In this document: piece by piece, positions 45,327-53,385 of the stretch
Position numbering within the stretch: the stretch's first letter is position 1
Layout: every line of letters begins with the position of its first letter
NCBI GenBank assembly: GCA_021776415.1
Contig: JAJFFY010000003.1
Span: forward strand, 24,630 to 88,629
From: Hyphococcus sp.
GTDB taxonomy: Bacteria > Pseudomonadota > Alphaproteobacteria > Caulobacterales > Parvularculaceae
Length of the DNA stretch: 64,000 nt
Direction: 5' to 3'
Notes under the pieces: model-generated
What the model was told of the DNA's origin: nothing
Databases searched by the model: none
Seen by the model: the letters and a program-made list of their open reading frames with translations, nothing else
Position numbers and translations under genes: made by a program

Positions 45327-45914
45327 GTGACTAGTTTTCGTATTTTTAAGCCGGGAGAAGACGCTGCCGATATTTACCGGTTCCGCTACCGTATCTATGA
45401 AGAAGAAATGGACCGCCATGACCGCTATGCAGATCATGAAAAAAAAATCATTACTGACCCGCTCGACAGCCACGCCTACAATATCGCGGCGTATAAGGAT
45501 GACAGAGTTGTCGGCGTTGCCAGGGTGAACTTTTGTTCCGATGGAGATCCTGGAGAATATCGTGAATTTTATGAGCTAGAGAGCGTCGGCGACGATTACC
45601 CCGATAAGGTCTCCTACTCCACCCGTATCATGGTCGAGCCATCGGCGCGCGGCGCCGCCTTGCCGTTATTGGTTAGCGTTGAATGTTTCAAGCTTGGCAT
45701 TGAGCGCGGTGTAAAATGGTGTTTTTGCGATTGCAACAACAACGTGCTGCCATTTTTCAAAAAGCTTGGCTATGAAGTGCAAAGGTCCAACAAAACCCAT
45801 CCAAGCTTTGGCAGCGTCACGGTCATGCGGTTTAATTTGCATGACCCAAAACATTATGACCGCAAGCAGTCCGTTTTTGCTCGTTACCTAACCTCGCCAT
45901 TCAAAAACAGCTGA
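45327..45914 (+). CDS. GNAT-fold acyltransferase resembling autoinducer/N-acyl amino acid synthases
   Basis: A 195-residue protein. Its N-terminus, 'IYRFRYRIYEEEMDRHDRYADHE', matches the RxxVFxxR...E-type substrate region of LuxI/FeeM acyltransferases. 'VSYSTRIMVEPSARGAALPLLVSVECF' is the pantetheine-binding strand and helix, and 'CDCNNNVLPFFKKLGYEV' is the GNAT C-terminal motif. It may join an acyl-ACP chain to an amine or amino acid; this is inference. It has a GTG start at 45327. It converges on the diiron oxygenase-like gene that follows. Confidence 0.68.
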   Translation: MTSFRIFKPGEDAADIYRFRYRIYEEEMDRHDRYADHEKKIITDPLDSHAYNIAAYKDDRVVGVARVNFCSDGDPGEYREFYELESVGDDYPDKVSYSTRIMVEPSARGAALPLLVSVECFKLGIERGVKWCFCDCNNNVLPFFKKLGYEVQRSNKTHPSFGSVTVMRFNLHDPKHYDRKQSVFARYLTSPFKNS

Positions 45915-45992
45915 GGCGTTCGTTGATGAAAAGCCACACCTGATTGAAGGTTGCGGGCTGAGTGTTTGGCTGGCGACAAAACGGTTTGCGGG

Positions 45993-46733
45993 TCAGGCGA
46001 CGACGGAAATCTTTCGGGAAATATCGTCGGGGATTTTGCCGTCGGCCTTCAACTCTTCCCAGTTCCAGCCGGTCTCTTTTGGCGATTTTACATCCTCAAC
46101 TGCTGCCTCAATCATTTTTCCGTAAAGATAGCTCGTCGTCTTCATTGCATACTCAATACAATCAACATCAGCGTCAGACGTTACCAGCTTTTCTGCGTAG
46201 CGCTTCATCAGCCGGTTATGCGAAACGTCGATCTCGATATGGTCGCGCAGAAAGGTCAGCGCGCCTTCGGGGACGCCAGCGTCGAGCAGTTGGCTGGAAA
46301 TCGCATCGCCGGAAAGGGTTGGCAGAAATTCGAGAAAATACAGATAGCCAAGATAGCCAAGCGGGTTTCCATTATAGATCTGATAAAACGCAAATGATGT
46401 CAGCGCTGTCGTTGCTGGCAGCGCGTTTTTGTACGGCACTTGTGAGGCGTCGCCCCCAAGTGTGACAAAATCGTTGAGCGCAAGCTGCTCATGACCGATT
46501 TCCGACATTGCATGCTGGTAAAAACCGAGAACCAGATCGCGCTGCCCGCCGCGGAAAAAAACCGTCGCCAACGCCTGCAGCTGCGGGTTCTCGCGCACAT
46601 AATAATAGGTCTGCTTAACAAACGAGCGATATTCATCGACCGTTAAATGTCCACCGCCGACATGCGCCATCGCCGGCGAGGTGAGGAACTCGGCTAATAC
46701 AGACTGGAAGCGGTTTTCTAGCTTTTCGAACAT
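45993..46733 (-). CDS. Heme-oxygenase-like diiron (HDO/TenA-like) protein
   Basis: A 246-residue all-helical protein. Likely metal ligands are His74, Glu78 and His81 in 'YQHAMSEIGHEQ', Glu135 in 'YFLEFLP', and His165, Asp169, His172 in 'HIEIDVSHN'. The Hx3Dx2H spacing is that of heme-oxygenase-like diiron oxidases such as CADD. These enzymes oxidise fatty acids, amino acids or amines, or make p-aminobenzoate; the substrate here is unknown. A perfect CtrA box lies 31 bp upstream of the ATG at 46733. Neighbours are a LuxI/FeeM-like acyltransferase (convergent) and a sensor kinase (divergent). Confidence 0.75.
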   Translation of the reverse strand: MFEKLENRFQSVLAEFLTSPAMAHVGGGHLTVDEYRSFVKQTYYYVRENPQLQALATVFFRGGQRDLVLGFYQHAMSEIGHEQLALNDFVTLGGDASQVPYKNALPATTALTSFAFYQIYNGNPLGYLGYLYFLEFLPTLSGDAISSQLLDAGVPEGALTFLRDHIEIDVSHNRLMKRYAEKLVTSDADVDCIEYAMKTTSYLYGKMIEAAVEDVKSPKETGWNWEELKADGKIPDDISRKISVVA

Positions 46734-46763
46734 TTCTTGCTCTCGCTTAAGGTTTGTTAATTG

Positions 46764-46778
46764 TTAACAAAGTATTAA
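46764..46778. promoter_or_regulatory. Perfect CtrA box upstream of the HDO gene
   Basis: TTAA-CAAAGTA-TTAA is an exact TTAA-N7-TTAA in an AT-rich stretch (46740-46810) between the divergent HDO and kinase genes, 31 bp before the HDO start codon. A further TTAAGGTTTGTTAA (N6 spacing) lies next to it. Confidence 0.6.
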
Positions 46779-46916
46779 TTTACAAGATAAAATTAAAGGT
46801 TTCAATAGTTTTTGACATAGCGCGCCTGCGCCGAAGCGACGCGTGCTGAAGCGCGGATGGTCTTAACCAAAATCTAAAGCCGAGCGCCTATAGACAGAAG
46901 CGGAAGTGGACCGCTG

Positions 46917-48305
46917 ATGCCCAAACAAGGCCTGGAAAAAATAAACTGGTTAACGGCCCAGTTCGCCTCGGATGAATCCGAGGCGGCGTTTCAGGCTTTT
47001 GTGTTCCGACGCAATCTCAAAAACAATGTTTGGGGCACGCTGGTCGGGCTGGCGTTGTTCACGCTCTATGTGTTTTCTGATTTTATTGATGCAGCCAATC
47101 CCGGAGAAATGGTTGCGATCCGCCTCACCACATTTGTGTTGGCGTTGAGCGTAATGTCGCTGCTGTTTTTCAAGCGGTTCGTAGAACATCATGACCTCGT
47201 TACGGCTGCGGCCATTATATTAATAGGGTCGGCGATGAATTTGATTATCTGGCGCCAACCCTTGCTCGAAAACACTTATTACATCGGTCTGATACAGGGC
47301 TTTATCCTGTTCGGGCTTTTGTTGCGGCTGAGCTTTGTCAGCATGACGGTGGCAACGGTGGTTATTCTTGCTGGGTTTGCGCTTGCGACATTTACAAAAC
47401 CGGACATTACTGCGGCGACGCTGCAATTTGCGAATTTGAGCGGGGTTGCAATAATTTGCGTGGTTGGCGTCTACTTGCTGCAAGGGTATCAACGTTCGGA
47501 CTTTCTCAAAGCCCTCACCATCGAAAACCAGAACCAGCAGCTCAGCGTCTTGCTTGATGATGTGCGACGCGACCATGAGCGCAAGCTGGCGGCGATGAAC
47601 ATGCTTGTGCATTTTGTTAAAACGCCATTGCACCAGATTAGCGGGTTTTCTGAAATTTTGATGAGCAGACTTGCCGGCGAAGAAAAGGCCGCACCCGATG
47701 ACGACCGCGTTGAAAGCGCGCGCTACATTAAAGACGCAACAACCAATCTTTCAAACAGCGTCAACCGGCTTTTGACCTATCATCGCCTTGATGAGATTGA
47801 ACGACAAAACGAATTTGACACAGTCAGCATCGATGAACAGCTGTGTGATTTTTCGGATATGCTGAATGGCGACATATCAATCAAAATTGAAGGCGCCGCC
47901 GGGGCCATCAACACCATTCCGGTGGCGATGAAAACGCTGTTTGAAAGCTTGGCGACATTTTACAATGAAAAACCCCGCCAAGCCCTGTCGATTGAAGTTG
48001 TATTAAGCGTTGAAAGCAATGCGGCGGCATGCATCGTCGTTCGCGATAATTGCGAGGCGTTAGCGCAAGAAAAATTCCTGGAAGACACCAAGCCGCTGAC
48101 CAAGATCGACAATTATTTGACCAGCGCCGGCTCGGAGATGCCGATGGTGCTGCGCACCGTTGCGCGCGCAGTGGAGCTGGTTGGCGGCAGCTTTGATCAT
48201 GAGCCGCTGGCGGACGGGAATATTTTCAAAATCAGGTTTTCGAATAACCGCCTTGCGACAAGCGGGCAGGCCCTGAGCCAGCTACAGGCTGAGCGCGCAG
48301 GATAA
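46917..48305 (+). CDS. Membrane sensor histidine kinase with degenerate catalytic domain
   Basis: A 462-residue protein. Six or seven hydrophobic segments (about 38-58, 67-86, 95-112, 122-145, 146-160, 175-189) form the sensor. HisKA follows, with a candidate phospho-acceptor His232 in 'LVHFVKTPLHQISGFSEIL', where HE-x-RTP is replaced by HF-VKTP. The HATPase region (about 310-450) lacks recognisable N, G1 and G2 boxes; only 'VVRDNCEAL' and 'ARAVELVGGSFDHEPL' remain. It may be a phosphatase, a phosphotransfer scaffold or a pseudokinase. It is divergent from the CtrA-boxed HDO gene, with no response regulator nearby. Confidence 0.75.
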   Translation: MPKQGLEKINWLTAQFASDESEAAFQAFVFRRNLKNNVWGTLVGLALFTLYVFSDFIDAANPGEMVAIRLTTFVLALSVMSLLFFKRFVEHHDLVTAAAIILIGSAMNLIIWRQPLLENTYYIGLIQGFILFGLLLRLSFVSMTVATVVILAGFALATFTKPDITAATLQFANLSGVAIICVVGVYLLQGYQRSDFLKALTIENQNQQLSVLLDDVRRDHERKLAAMNMLVHFVKTPLHQISGFSEILMSRLAGEEKAAPDDDRVESARYIKDATTNLSNSVNRLLTYHRLDEIERQNEFDTVSIDEQLCDFSDMLNGDISIKIEGAAGAINTIPVAMKTLFESLATFYNEKPRQALSIEVVLSVESNAAACIVVRDNCEALAQEKFLEDTKPLTKIDNYLTSAGSEMPMVLRTVARAVELVGGSFDHEPLADGNIFKIRFSNNRLATSGQALSQLQAERAG

Positions 48306-48488
48306 TCTTCCTGAAAGTTGCCGTCGCGGAGTTTCGACGCGTGCGACGTGATATAATAACCCTTTAAAAATCCGTCTGTTAACACTATAATAACCATACC
48401 GGGCGGGCGCTCGGGCGCGGGTTTGTCCGGCGCAGAATGGTGGTTATGGGTGCGGTTGGGGCGCGCTCTGACAGACGGAGAATTTACG

Positions 48489-49244
48489 TTGGCGGACATG
48501 ACGTCATTTGACGGGCGCATACGCCCGGTGAAAGCACTACGGGCGTTCCGCGCCCTTATGCGCAACAAAGAAGACGCCCAACAGGTTGTCCATTTTCGCA
48601 CCGCCATTGACGGCGACTGGCACGAGCCGATGTATCAGCGCGTTAAGGCAAGCGCCGAAGGCGCAAAGCTGATTGCTACAAACCACAACCTCTTTGATAC
48701 GCTTTGTGACCGCGACTACCTCGCCTCACTTCCCGAAGGATCGCTCGGCCGCATCTATAACGAAGAATTACTCGCCGAAGGCATCTCGCCGGAAGGCTTC
48801 CGCGATGCTGATATTAAAGCTCAGGACTTTTCCCTGCTCGGGCCCGAACGCGCATTCGTTCATTATCGCCTAATCGACATGCATGACCTTCTACACACAG
48901 TAACGGGATATGGGCGCGACGGCCTGGGCGAGATTTGCATACTCGAATTTCAGGGCGTGCAATTTAAAAGCTTGGGCTTGCGGACATTGTCTTACCTCGC
49001 AATCGTAGAGGCTTGGCGGCTGTTTCCGGGAACGCCGGCATGGCGATGTATCCGCGAGGCCAACAAGGTCGCCAAGCGTGCGGTTTGGATGGCGACCGTT
49101 GACTGGGAAGCGCAACTCGTCAGGCCCTTGGACGAAGTACGACGGACGCTCGGCATCGAGCTGCCGGAGCTGTATTTGTCGCGCTATGATGAATGGCAGG
49201 AACAGGCGCGGATAATGCGCGCACAGGTTTCCGCAGCCGGTTGA
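48489..49244 (+). CDS. coq4: Coq4 family protein (ubiquinone biosynthesis)
   Basis: About 252 residues. The family motif HDxxH...tGY appears as 'MHDLLHTVTGYGRDGLGE'. Coq4 is a zinc-binding protein of ubiquinone synthesis, recently linked to oxidative decarboxylation of the ring at C1 in eukaryotes. 'MTSFDGRIRPVKALRAFRALMRNKEDAQQVV' is a typical bacterial N-terminus. The TTG at 48489 has GGAG 8 bp upstream; the ATG at 48498 and a longer TTG start at 48423 are alternatives. With the UbiH-type hydroxylase at 40056-41303, it makes two quinone-synthesis genes in the window. Confidence 0.85.
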   Translation: MADMTSFDGRIRPVKALRAFRALMRNKEDAQQVVHFRTAIDGDWHEPMYQRVKASAEGAKLIATNHNLFDTLCDRDYLASLPEGSLGRIYNEELLAEGISPEGFRDADIKAQDFSLLGPERAFVHYRLIDMHDLLHTVTGYGRDGLGEICILEFQGVQFKSLGLRTLSYLAIVEAWRLFPGTPAWRCIREANKVAKRAVWMATVDWEAQLVRPLDEVRRTLGIELPELYLSRYDEWQEQARIMRAQVSAAG

Positions 49245-49257
49245 AATAGTAGAAAAC

Positions 49258-49332
<75 letters not shown>

Positions 49333-49534
49333 GCTCCGTTTTGCGGCTGCCTGCCGCGGAGGGAGCGTGATATGGCGCAAGGAGCTTTCAAAATCAAGCG
49401 CTATTCGGCGCCCCGCGCGGAGAGAAATGACGCTGGCCGCTGGCCGGGTGGTTTTGCGCCGGGCCGAGGTGGCTAAGTGTTTTCTCGCAAGCCCGGATCG
49501 GGCACACTCCGGGAAACCACCGGAGAGCCGGGCC

Positions 49535-50071
49535 ATGTCCGCCGTCACAGCTGAGCCATCAACCAGAGCCGACCTGTTCTCGCTATTTGAAGCGCTCGCC
49601 ATCGACTATCAGACGGTTGAGCACCGCCCGGTTTTCACCGTTGATGAAGGTCGCGATCTGAAGGCCGGCATGCTAGGCGGCCATTCCAAAAACCTGTTTT
49701 TGAAAGACAAGAAAGGGGCGCTCTATCTGGCGGTTGCATGGTGCGATACGGCGGTTGATCTGGTTGGTCTCGGCAAGGCGCTCGGCGCGAAGGGCCGGCT
49801 GTCTTTTGGCAAGCCTGAGCTGATGAGCGACACCCTCGGCGTTATCCCCGGCGCGGTGACGCCGTTCGCGCTGATCAACGAGACCGCGCGGACGATCCGC
49901 GAGGTGGTGCTTGACCGGGCGCTGCTGCAATTCGAGCAAGTCTGGTTTCATCCGCTTGAAAACAACGCCACGACCGGGCTCAAAGGCGAAGATTTGCTCA
50001 AATTTATCCGTCATTGCGGCTTTGAGCCCCGATTAATCGACCTTAGCGCGCCTCTAGCGGCGGATGCCTAG
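49535..50071 (+). CDS. ProX/YbaK-type aminoacyl-tRNA deacylase (prolyl-tRNA synthetase-associated domain)
   Basis: A 178-residue stand-alone editing protein that hydrolyses mischarged tRNA such as Ala-tRNA(Pro). 'YQTVEHRPVFTVDEGRDLKAGMLGGHSKNLFLKDKKGALYLAVAW' is the conserved N-terminal half, with the catalytic Lys in LFLKDKK. 'GVIPGAVTPFALIN' is the conserved loop. The ATG at 49535 follows CGGAGAGCC; an in-frame extension to 49367 would overlap the tRNA promoter side and is rejected. Upstream of the cnoX gene on the same strand. Confidence 0.9.
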   Translation: MSAVTAEPSTRADLFSLFEALAIDYQTVEHRPVFTVDEGRDLKAGMLGGHSKNLFLKDKKGALYLAVAWCDTAVDLVGLGKALGAKGRLSFGKPELMSDTLGVIPGAVTPFALINETARTIREVVLDRALLQFEQVWFHPLENNATTGLKGEDLLKFIRHCGFEPRLIDLSAPLAADA

Positions 50072-50145
50072 AGAAGGGCGCAAACCGGACTTGCGTTTGG
50101 CGGGGCGCGGCCTCATTTATTGGGGACGAACCCCGGAGAGCCGAG

Positions 50146-51066
50146 ATGAGTGAAATATTGGGCGCCGCCGCCGCCGCGCCGGACGTGGTGGTTAAAGACG
50201 CCACAATTGAGACCTTTGAGCAAGACGTCGTCGCGGCGTCTATGACCAAACCTATTGTCGTCGATTTCTGGGCCGACTGGTGCGGGCCTTGTAAGCAGCT
50301 TGCGCCGGCGCTTGAAAAAGCGGTGAAAGCCGCCGGTGGCCAGATCGATTTGGTTAAGGTCGATATCGATAAAAACCAGATGCTGGCGAGCCAGCTGCGC
50401 ATTCAATCGATCCCGACGGTCTATGCATTTTACCAGGGCCGGCCGGTAGATGGTTTCCAGGGCGCGTTACCGGAAAGTGAGATCAAGGCGTTCATCGACC
50501 GGCTGAGCGCGCTTGGCGGCGAGGGTGGCGAGCAAAACGATCCGTCTGAGGACTATCTCAATGCCGGCGAGGCGGCGTTTGAAGAAGGCGATGTCGCTGC
50601 CGCCGCGCAGCTGTTCGGGCAGGTGGCGCAAGCTGACGCCGCAAATGTCCGCGCAATTGCCGGGCTCTCACGTTGTCATCTGGCGCTTGGCGATGTTGAG
50701 CAAGCTAAACAAACGTTGGAACTGGCGCCGCCGGAGGCGCAAAAAGACGCCGCGTTTGCGAGCATCAAAGCCTCAATCGCTCTGGCCGAGGACAATCCCG
50801 GCGGCGCGGACATTGCGGCGCTAAAAGCAAAGACGGAAGCTAATCCCGATGATTTAACTGCGCGCTTTGAGCTTGCCGGCGCCCATCTTTCTGCCGGATC
50901 GATGGAGCCGGCTATCGATGAATTGCTGGCGATCATTAAGCGTGACCGCGACTGGAATGATGAAGCTGCGCGCAAAAAGCTGCTCACGGTGTTCGAAGCG
51001 CTTGGCGTCGCGCACCCCGCCGCCATTCGCGCGCGCCGCCAGCTGTCATCTATCCTGTTTTCTTAA
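50146..51066 (+). CDS. cnoX: Thioredoxin-TPR protein, CnoX/YbbN-like co-chaperone
   Basis: A 306-residue two-domain protein. The thioredoxin fold has an intact FWADWCGPCK motif (Cys46, Cys49), as in Caulobacter CnoX and unlike E. coli, where the motif is SxxC. TPR-like helices fill about 125-300 ('YLNAGEAAFEEGDVAAAAQLFGQVAQADAANVRAIAGLSRCHLALGDVEQA'). Family members hold unfolding proteins under bleach or oxidative stress and hand them to GroEL or DnaK. It leads the conserved cnoX - Lon-N-domain - trm112 string. Confidence 0.88.
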   Translation: MSEILGAAAAAPDVVVKDATIETFEQDVVAASMTKPIVVDFWADWCGPCKQLAPALEKAVKAAGGQIDLVKVDIDKNQMLASQLRIQSIPTVYAFYQGRPVDGFQGALPESEIKAFIDRLSALGGEGGEQNDPSEDYLNAGEAAFEEGDVAAAAQLFGQVAQADAANVRAIAGLSRCHLALGDVEQAKQTLELAPPEAQKDAAFASIKASIALAEDNPGGADIAALKAKTEANPDDLTARFELAGAHLSAGSMEPAIDELLAIIKRDRDWNDEAARKKLLTVFEALGVAHPAAIRARRQLSSILFS

Positions 51067-51090
51067 TGCCAGGAGGGCCTCTCCCGTCAC

Positions 51091-51762
51091 ATGACCGGCC
51101 AACCAATATCAAAGTCAAAAGCGAGCCTGCCGCAAACGATTGCGCTGTTTCCGATCTCCGGCGCACTGCTTCTGCCCGACGGTCAGTTGCCGCTCAACAT
51201 TTTTGAGCCGCGCTATCTGAAAATGATCGATGACGTGCTTGGCGGCGCGCGGGCGATTGGCATGATCCAGCCGAGGGGTTTGCCGAAAAAAACCGATGCA
51301 GCGCCGGCGCTTTACAAGGTCGGTTGTGCAGGGCGGATCACGTCTTTTCAAGAGTCCGGCGACGGTCGCTACCTGGTGACGCTGACAGGCGTGCGGCGGT
51401 TTCAGCTGGTCGAAGAAATTGACGTCGAGGCGCCTTATCGCACAGCGCGTATCGACTGGGAGGCGTTTGATATTGATGCGCATAAGGATGCTTCCGGAGA
51501 GGATGTCGATCGCGAGGTATTTGTTGAAACTATGAGCGACTATCTTGATACGGAAGGCTTGAAAACCGACTGGGAAGCTGTCGAGGAGGCGCCGATAGAG
51601 TCTCTCGTGGCGTCGCTGGCGATGGGGTGCCCGTTTGCACCGAATGAAAAGCAGGCGCTGCTTGAGGCTAAAACGGTTGCGGATCGGGCGAGAATCCTGA
51701 TGGCGCTTATGGAAATGTCAGGCGCCGCGGACGAGCCGGGCGAGTTCGGGCCGCTGCAATGA
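51091..51762 (+). CDS. Lon-protease N-terminal (LON substrate-binding) domain protein
   Basis: A 223-residue protein made only of the LON N-terminal domain, without the ATPase or peptidase. Characteristic '[34 protein letters not shown]' and '[33 protein letters not shown]'. Role unknown, perhaps an adaptor. It begins 25 bp after cnoX and is followed 26 bp later by the trm112 gene; GGAGGGCC serves as ribosome-binding site. Confidence 0.92.
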   Translation: MTGQPISKSKASLPQTIALFPISGALLLPDGQLPLNIFEPRYLKMIDDVLGGARAIGMIQPRGLPKKTDAAPALYKVGCAGRITSFQESGDGRYLVTLTGVRRFQLVEEIDVEAPYRTARIDWEAFDIDAHKDASGEDVDREVFVETMSDYLDTEGLKTDWEAVEEAPIESLVASLAMGCPFAPNEKQALLEAKTVADRARILMALMEMSGAADEPGEFGPLQ

Positions 51763-51787
51763 GGGCGGCTTAGAGGGATTAAGAGTA

Positions 51788-52000
51788 ATGGCAGATATCG
51801 ACAAAACGGATGAAATCGACCCGCGGCTTTTAGAAATTCTGGTTTGCCCACAATCGGCGGGCCCGCTGGTCTATGATCGAGTGCAGGCAGAACTGTTAAG
51901 CAAGAAAGCAGGCCTTGCCTATCCGATCCGCGACGGCGTCCCGATCATGCTGACCGAGGAGGCCAGAACCCTTAGCGACAGCGAGATCGACAAGCTTTAG
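51788..52000 (+). CDS. Trm112 family protein
   Basis: A 70-residue small protein. '[47 protein letters not shown]' is the Trm112/UPF0434 pattern. The usual second zinc Cys of CPxC reads CPQS, so zinc binding is probably lost. Bacterial members are presumed methyltransferase activators by analogy with eukaryotic Trm112. Last gene of the cnoX string. Confidence 0.92.
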   Translation: MADIDKTDEIDPRLLEILVCPQSAGPLVYDRVQAELLSKKAGLAYPIRDGVPIMLTEEARTLSDSEIDKL

Positions 52001-52092
52001 CCTTCCCCCAATTCGGCGCGCCTCATGCATTGGCTATATGGCGCGGCCTGAGTAATCATGATTGAGGCCGGCAGTCACGGGGGCGCTGGCCT

Positions 52093-53295
52093 ATGTTATT
52101 GTTCTATGATGCAGAAAATGTCGCAACCCGGCACAGCTTTGCCGCGCCGCTCAGTGTCCGGACGATATGGCCGGTTAACCATGCAAAACTTCACGGCGAG
52201 CTGATCAACGTTAACGCCGCCGCAGCGATCATCGCGCCGTGGCGAGCTTTATGCGATGAGCTGGCGGAGGAAAATCCATTCTTTGAGCCCTGGGCGCTGT
52301 TGCCGGCGTTGCAGCAATTTGCCGATCCAGAGGTCAAGCTTGCCTGCATCTGGCGCGGTCCCGGGCGCCAACAGCTTGTTGGGTTTGCGCCGATGCGGGT
52401 GATGCGAGGCTATGCCAGGCTGCCGCTGCGTTATTGGGCGACCTGGGTGCATCGCCATTGCTATTATGCGGCCCCGTTGATCCAGCGCGGTTATGAAAAA
52501 GCGGCGATGGCCGCGCTTATTGAGCTGTTGTGCGACGGGTCGCACAGTCAGGCGATGTTGCGGTTGCCGCATTTAGCTTCGACTGGTGCGGTGGCGCGCG
52601 CCATTTCCTGCACCACCGATGACGGCCAACGCCACCACTATCAGGTAGGCGAATTCTCGCGCGCGGCGCTGATTGCGCGCGGTGATATAGCCTCCTCTGC
52701 CGATGCCGTTCTGTGCAACAAGAGAGCGGGGAAATTACAAAGGTTGCGCAACCGCCTCAGCGAATGCGGTAATTTATCAATCCGCATGCTAACCAATAGC
52801 TTAGAATGCGCACGTTGGACTGAAGAGTTTCTGGCGCTAGAAGGCAAGGGCTGGAAAGGCCAGCGCGGCACATCACTCAATTCTTTCCACCCAGACGCAG
52901 ACTGGTTTCGCGTCGCTGCCAAAGGCGCGTTTGGCGCCGGCAAACTTCGCTTCATGCGGCTGGATCTTGATGGCCGCCCGATTGCGATGTTGATCGGTTG
53001 GGGCGCTGGAACGGGGTGTTCTCTCAAGACCTGTTACGACCCCGAATTTGCGCGCTATTCGCCGGGCGTGCTGCTTGAGGTTGAAAACACCAAACAGCTG
53101 TTAAGCGATCCGGGTTTTGAAATGATGGATTCTTGCGCCGCCAGCGATCAGTCGATGATCAACAGGCTTTGGAAGGGCCGGCGCGCCATTGTCGGCGTTA
53201 ATATCAGCGGCCGCGCGCCGGCGAAGCGGGCGATTGTCCGGCTCTGTCAGGGGCTGGAAGATTTGCGTGCGGCGTTTCCGGCCTCGGGAAACTAA
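52093..53295 (+). CDS. CelD/BcsL-type GNAT acyltransferase
   Basis: A 400-residue protein with two GNAT-like halves, of the family annotated as cellulose biosynthesis protein CelD (BioF2-like, FemAB-related fold). 'WRALCDELAEENPFFEPWALLPALQQF' is the typical N-terminal segment. The C-terminal half has 'KLRFMRLDLDGRPIAMLIGWGAGTGCSLKTCYDPEFARYSPGVLLEVENTKQ', the acyl-CoA domain. No cellulose synthase genes are nearby, so a role in polysaccharide or lipid acylation is only family-level inference. Confidence 0.78.
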   Translation: MLLFYDAENVATRHSFAAPLSVRTIWPVNHAKLHGELINVNAAAAIIAPWRALCDELAEENPFFEPWALLPALQQFADPEVKLACIWRGPGRQQLVGFAPMRVMRGYARLPLRYWATWVHRHCYYAAPLIQRGYEKAAMAALIELLCDGSHSQAMLRLPHLASTGAVARAISCTTDDGQRHHYQVGEFSRAALIARGDIASSADAVLCNKRAGKLQRLRNRLSECGNLSIRMLTNSLECARWTEEFLALEGKGWKGQRGTSLNSFHPDADWFRVAAKGAFGAGKLRFMRLDLDGRPIAMLIGWGAGTGCSLKTCYDPEFARYSPGVLLEVENTKQLLSDPGFEMMDSCAASDQSMINRLWKGRRAIVGVNISGRAPAKRAIVRLCQGLEDLRAAFPASGN

Positions 53296-53385
53296 GCCGC
53301 ACACCCACTGTGCTGGCGCTCTCTACTCAAAAAGGTGTATGCAGGCGGACTGCCCTTATGAAGAAAGACGTCCAAGGACCAATAT

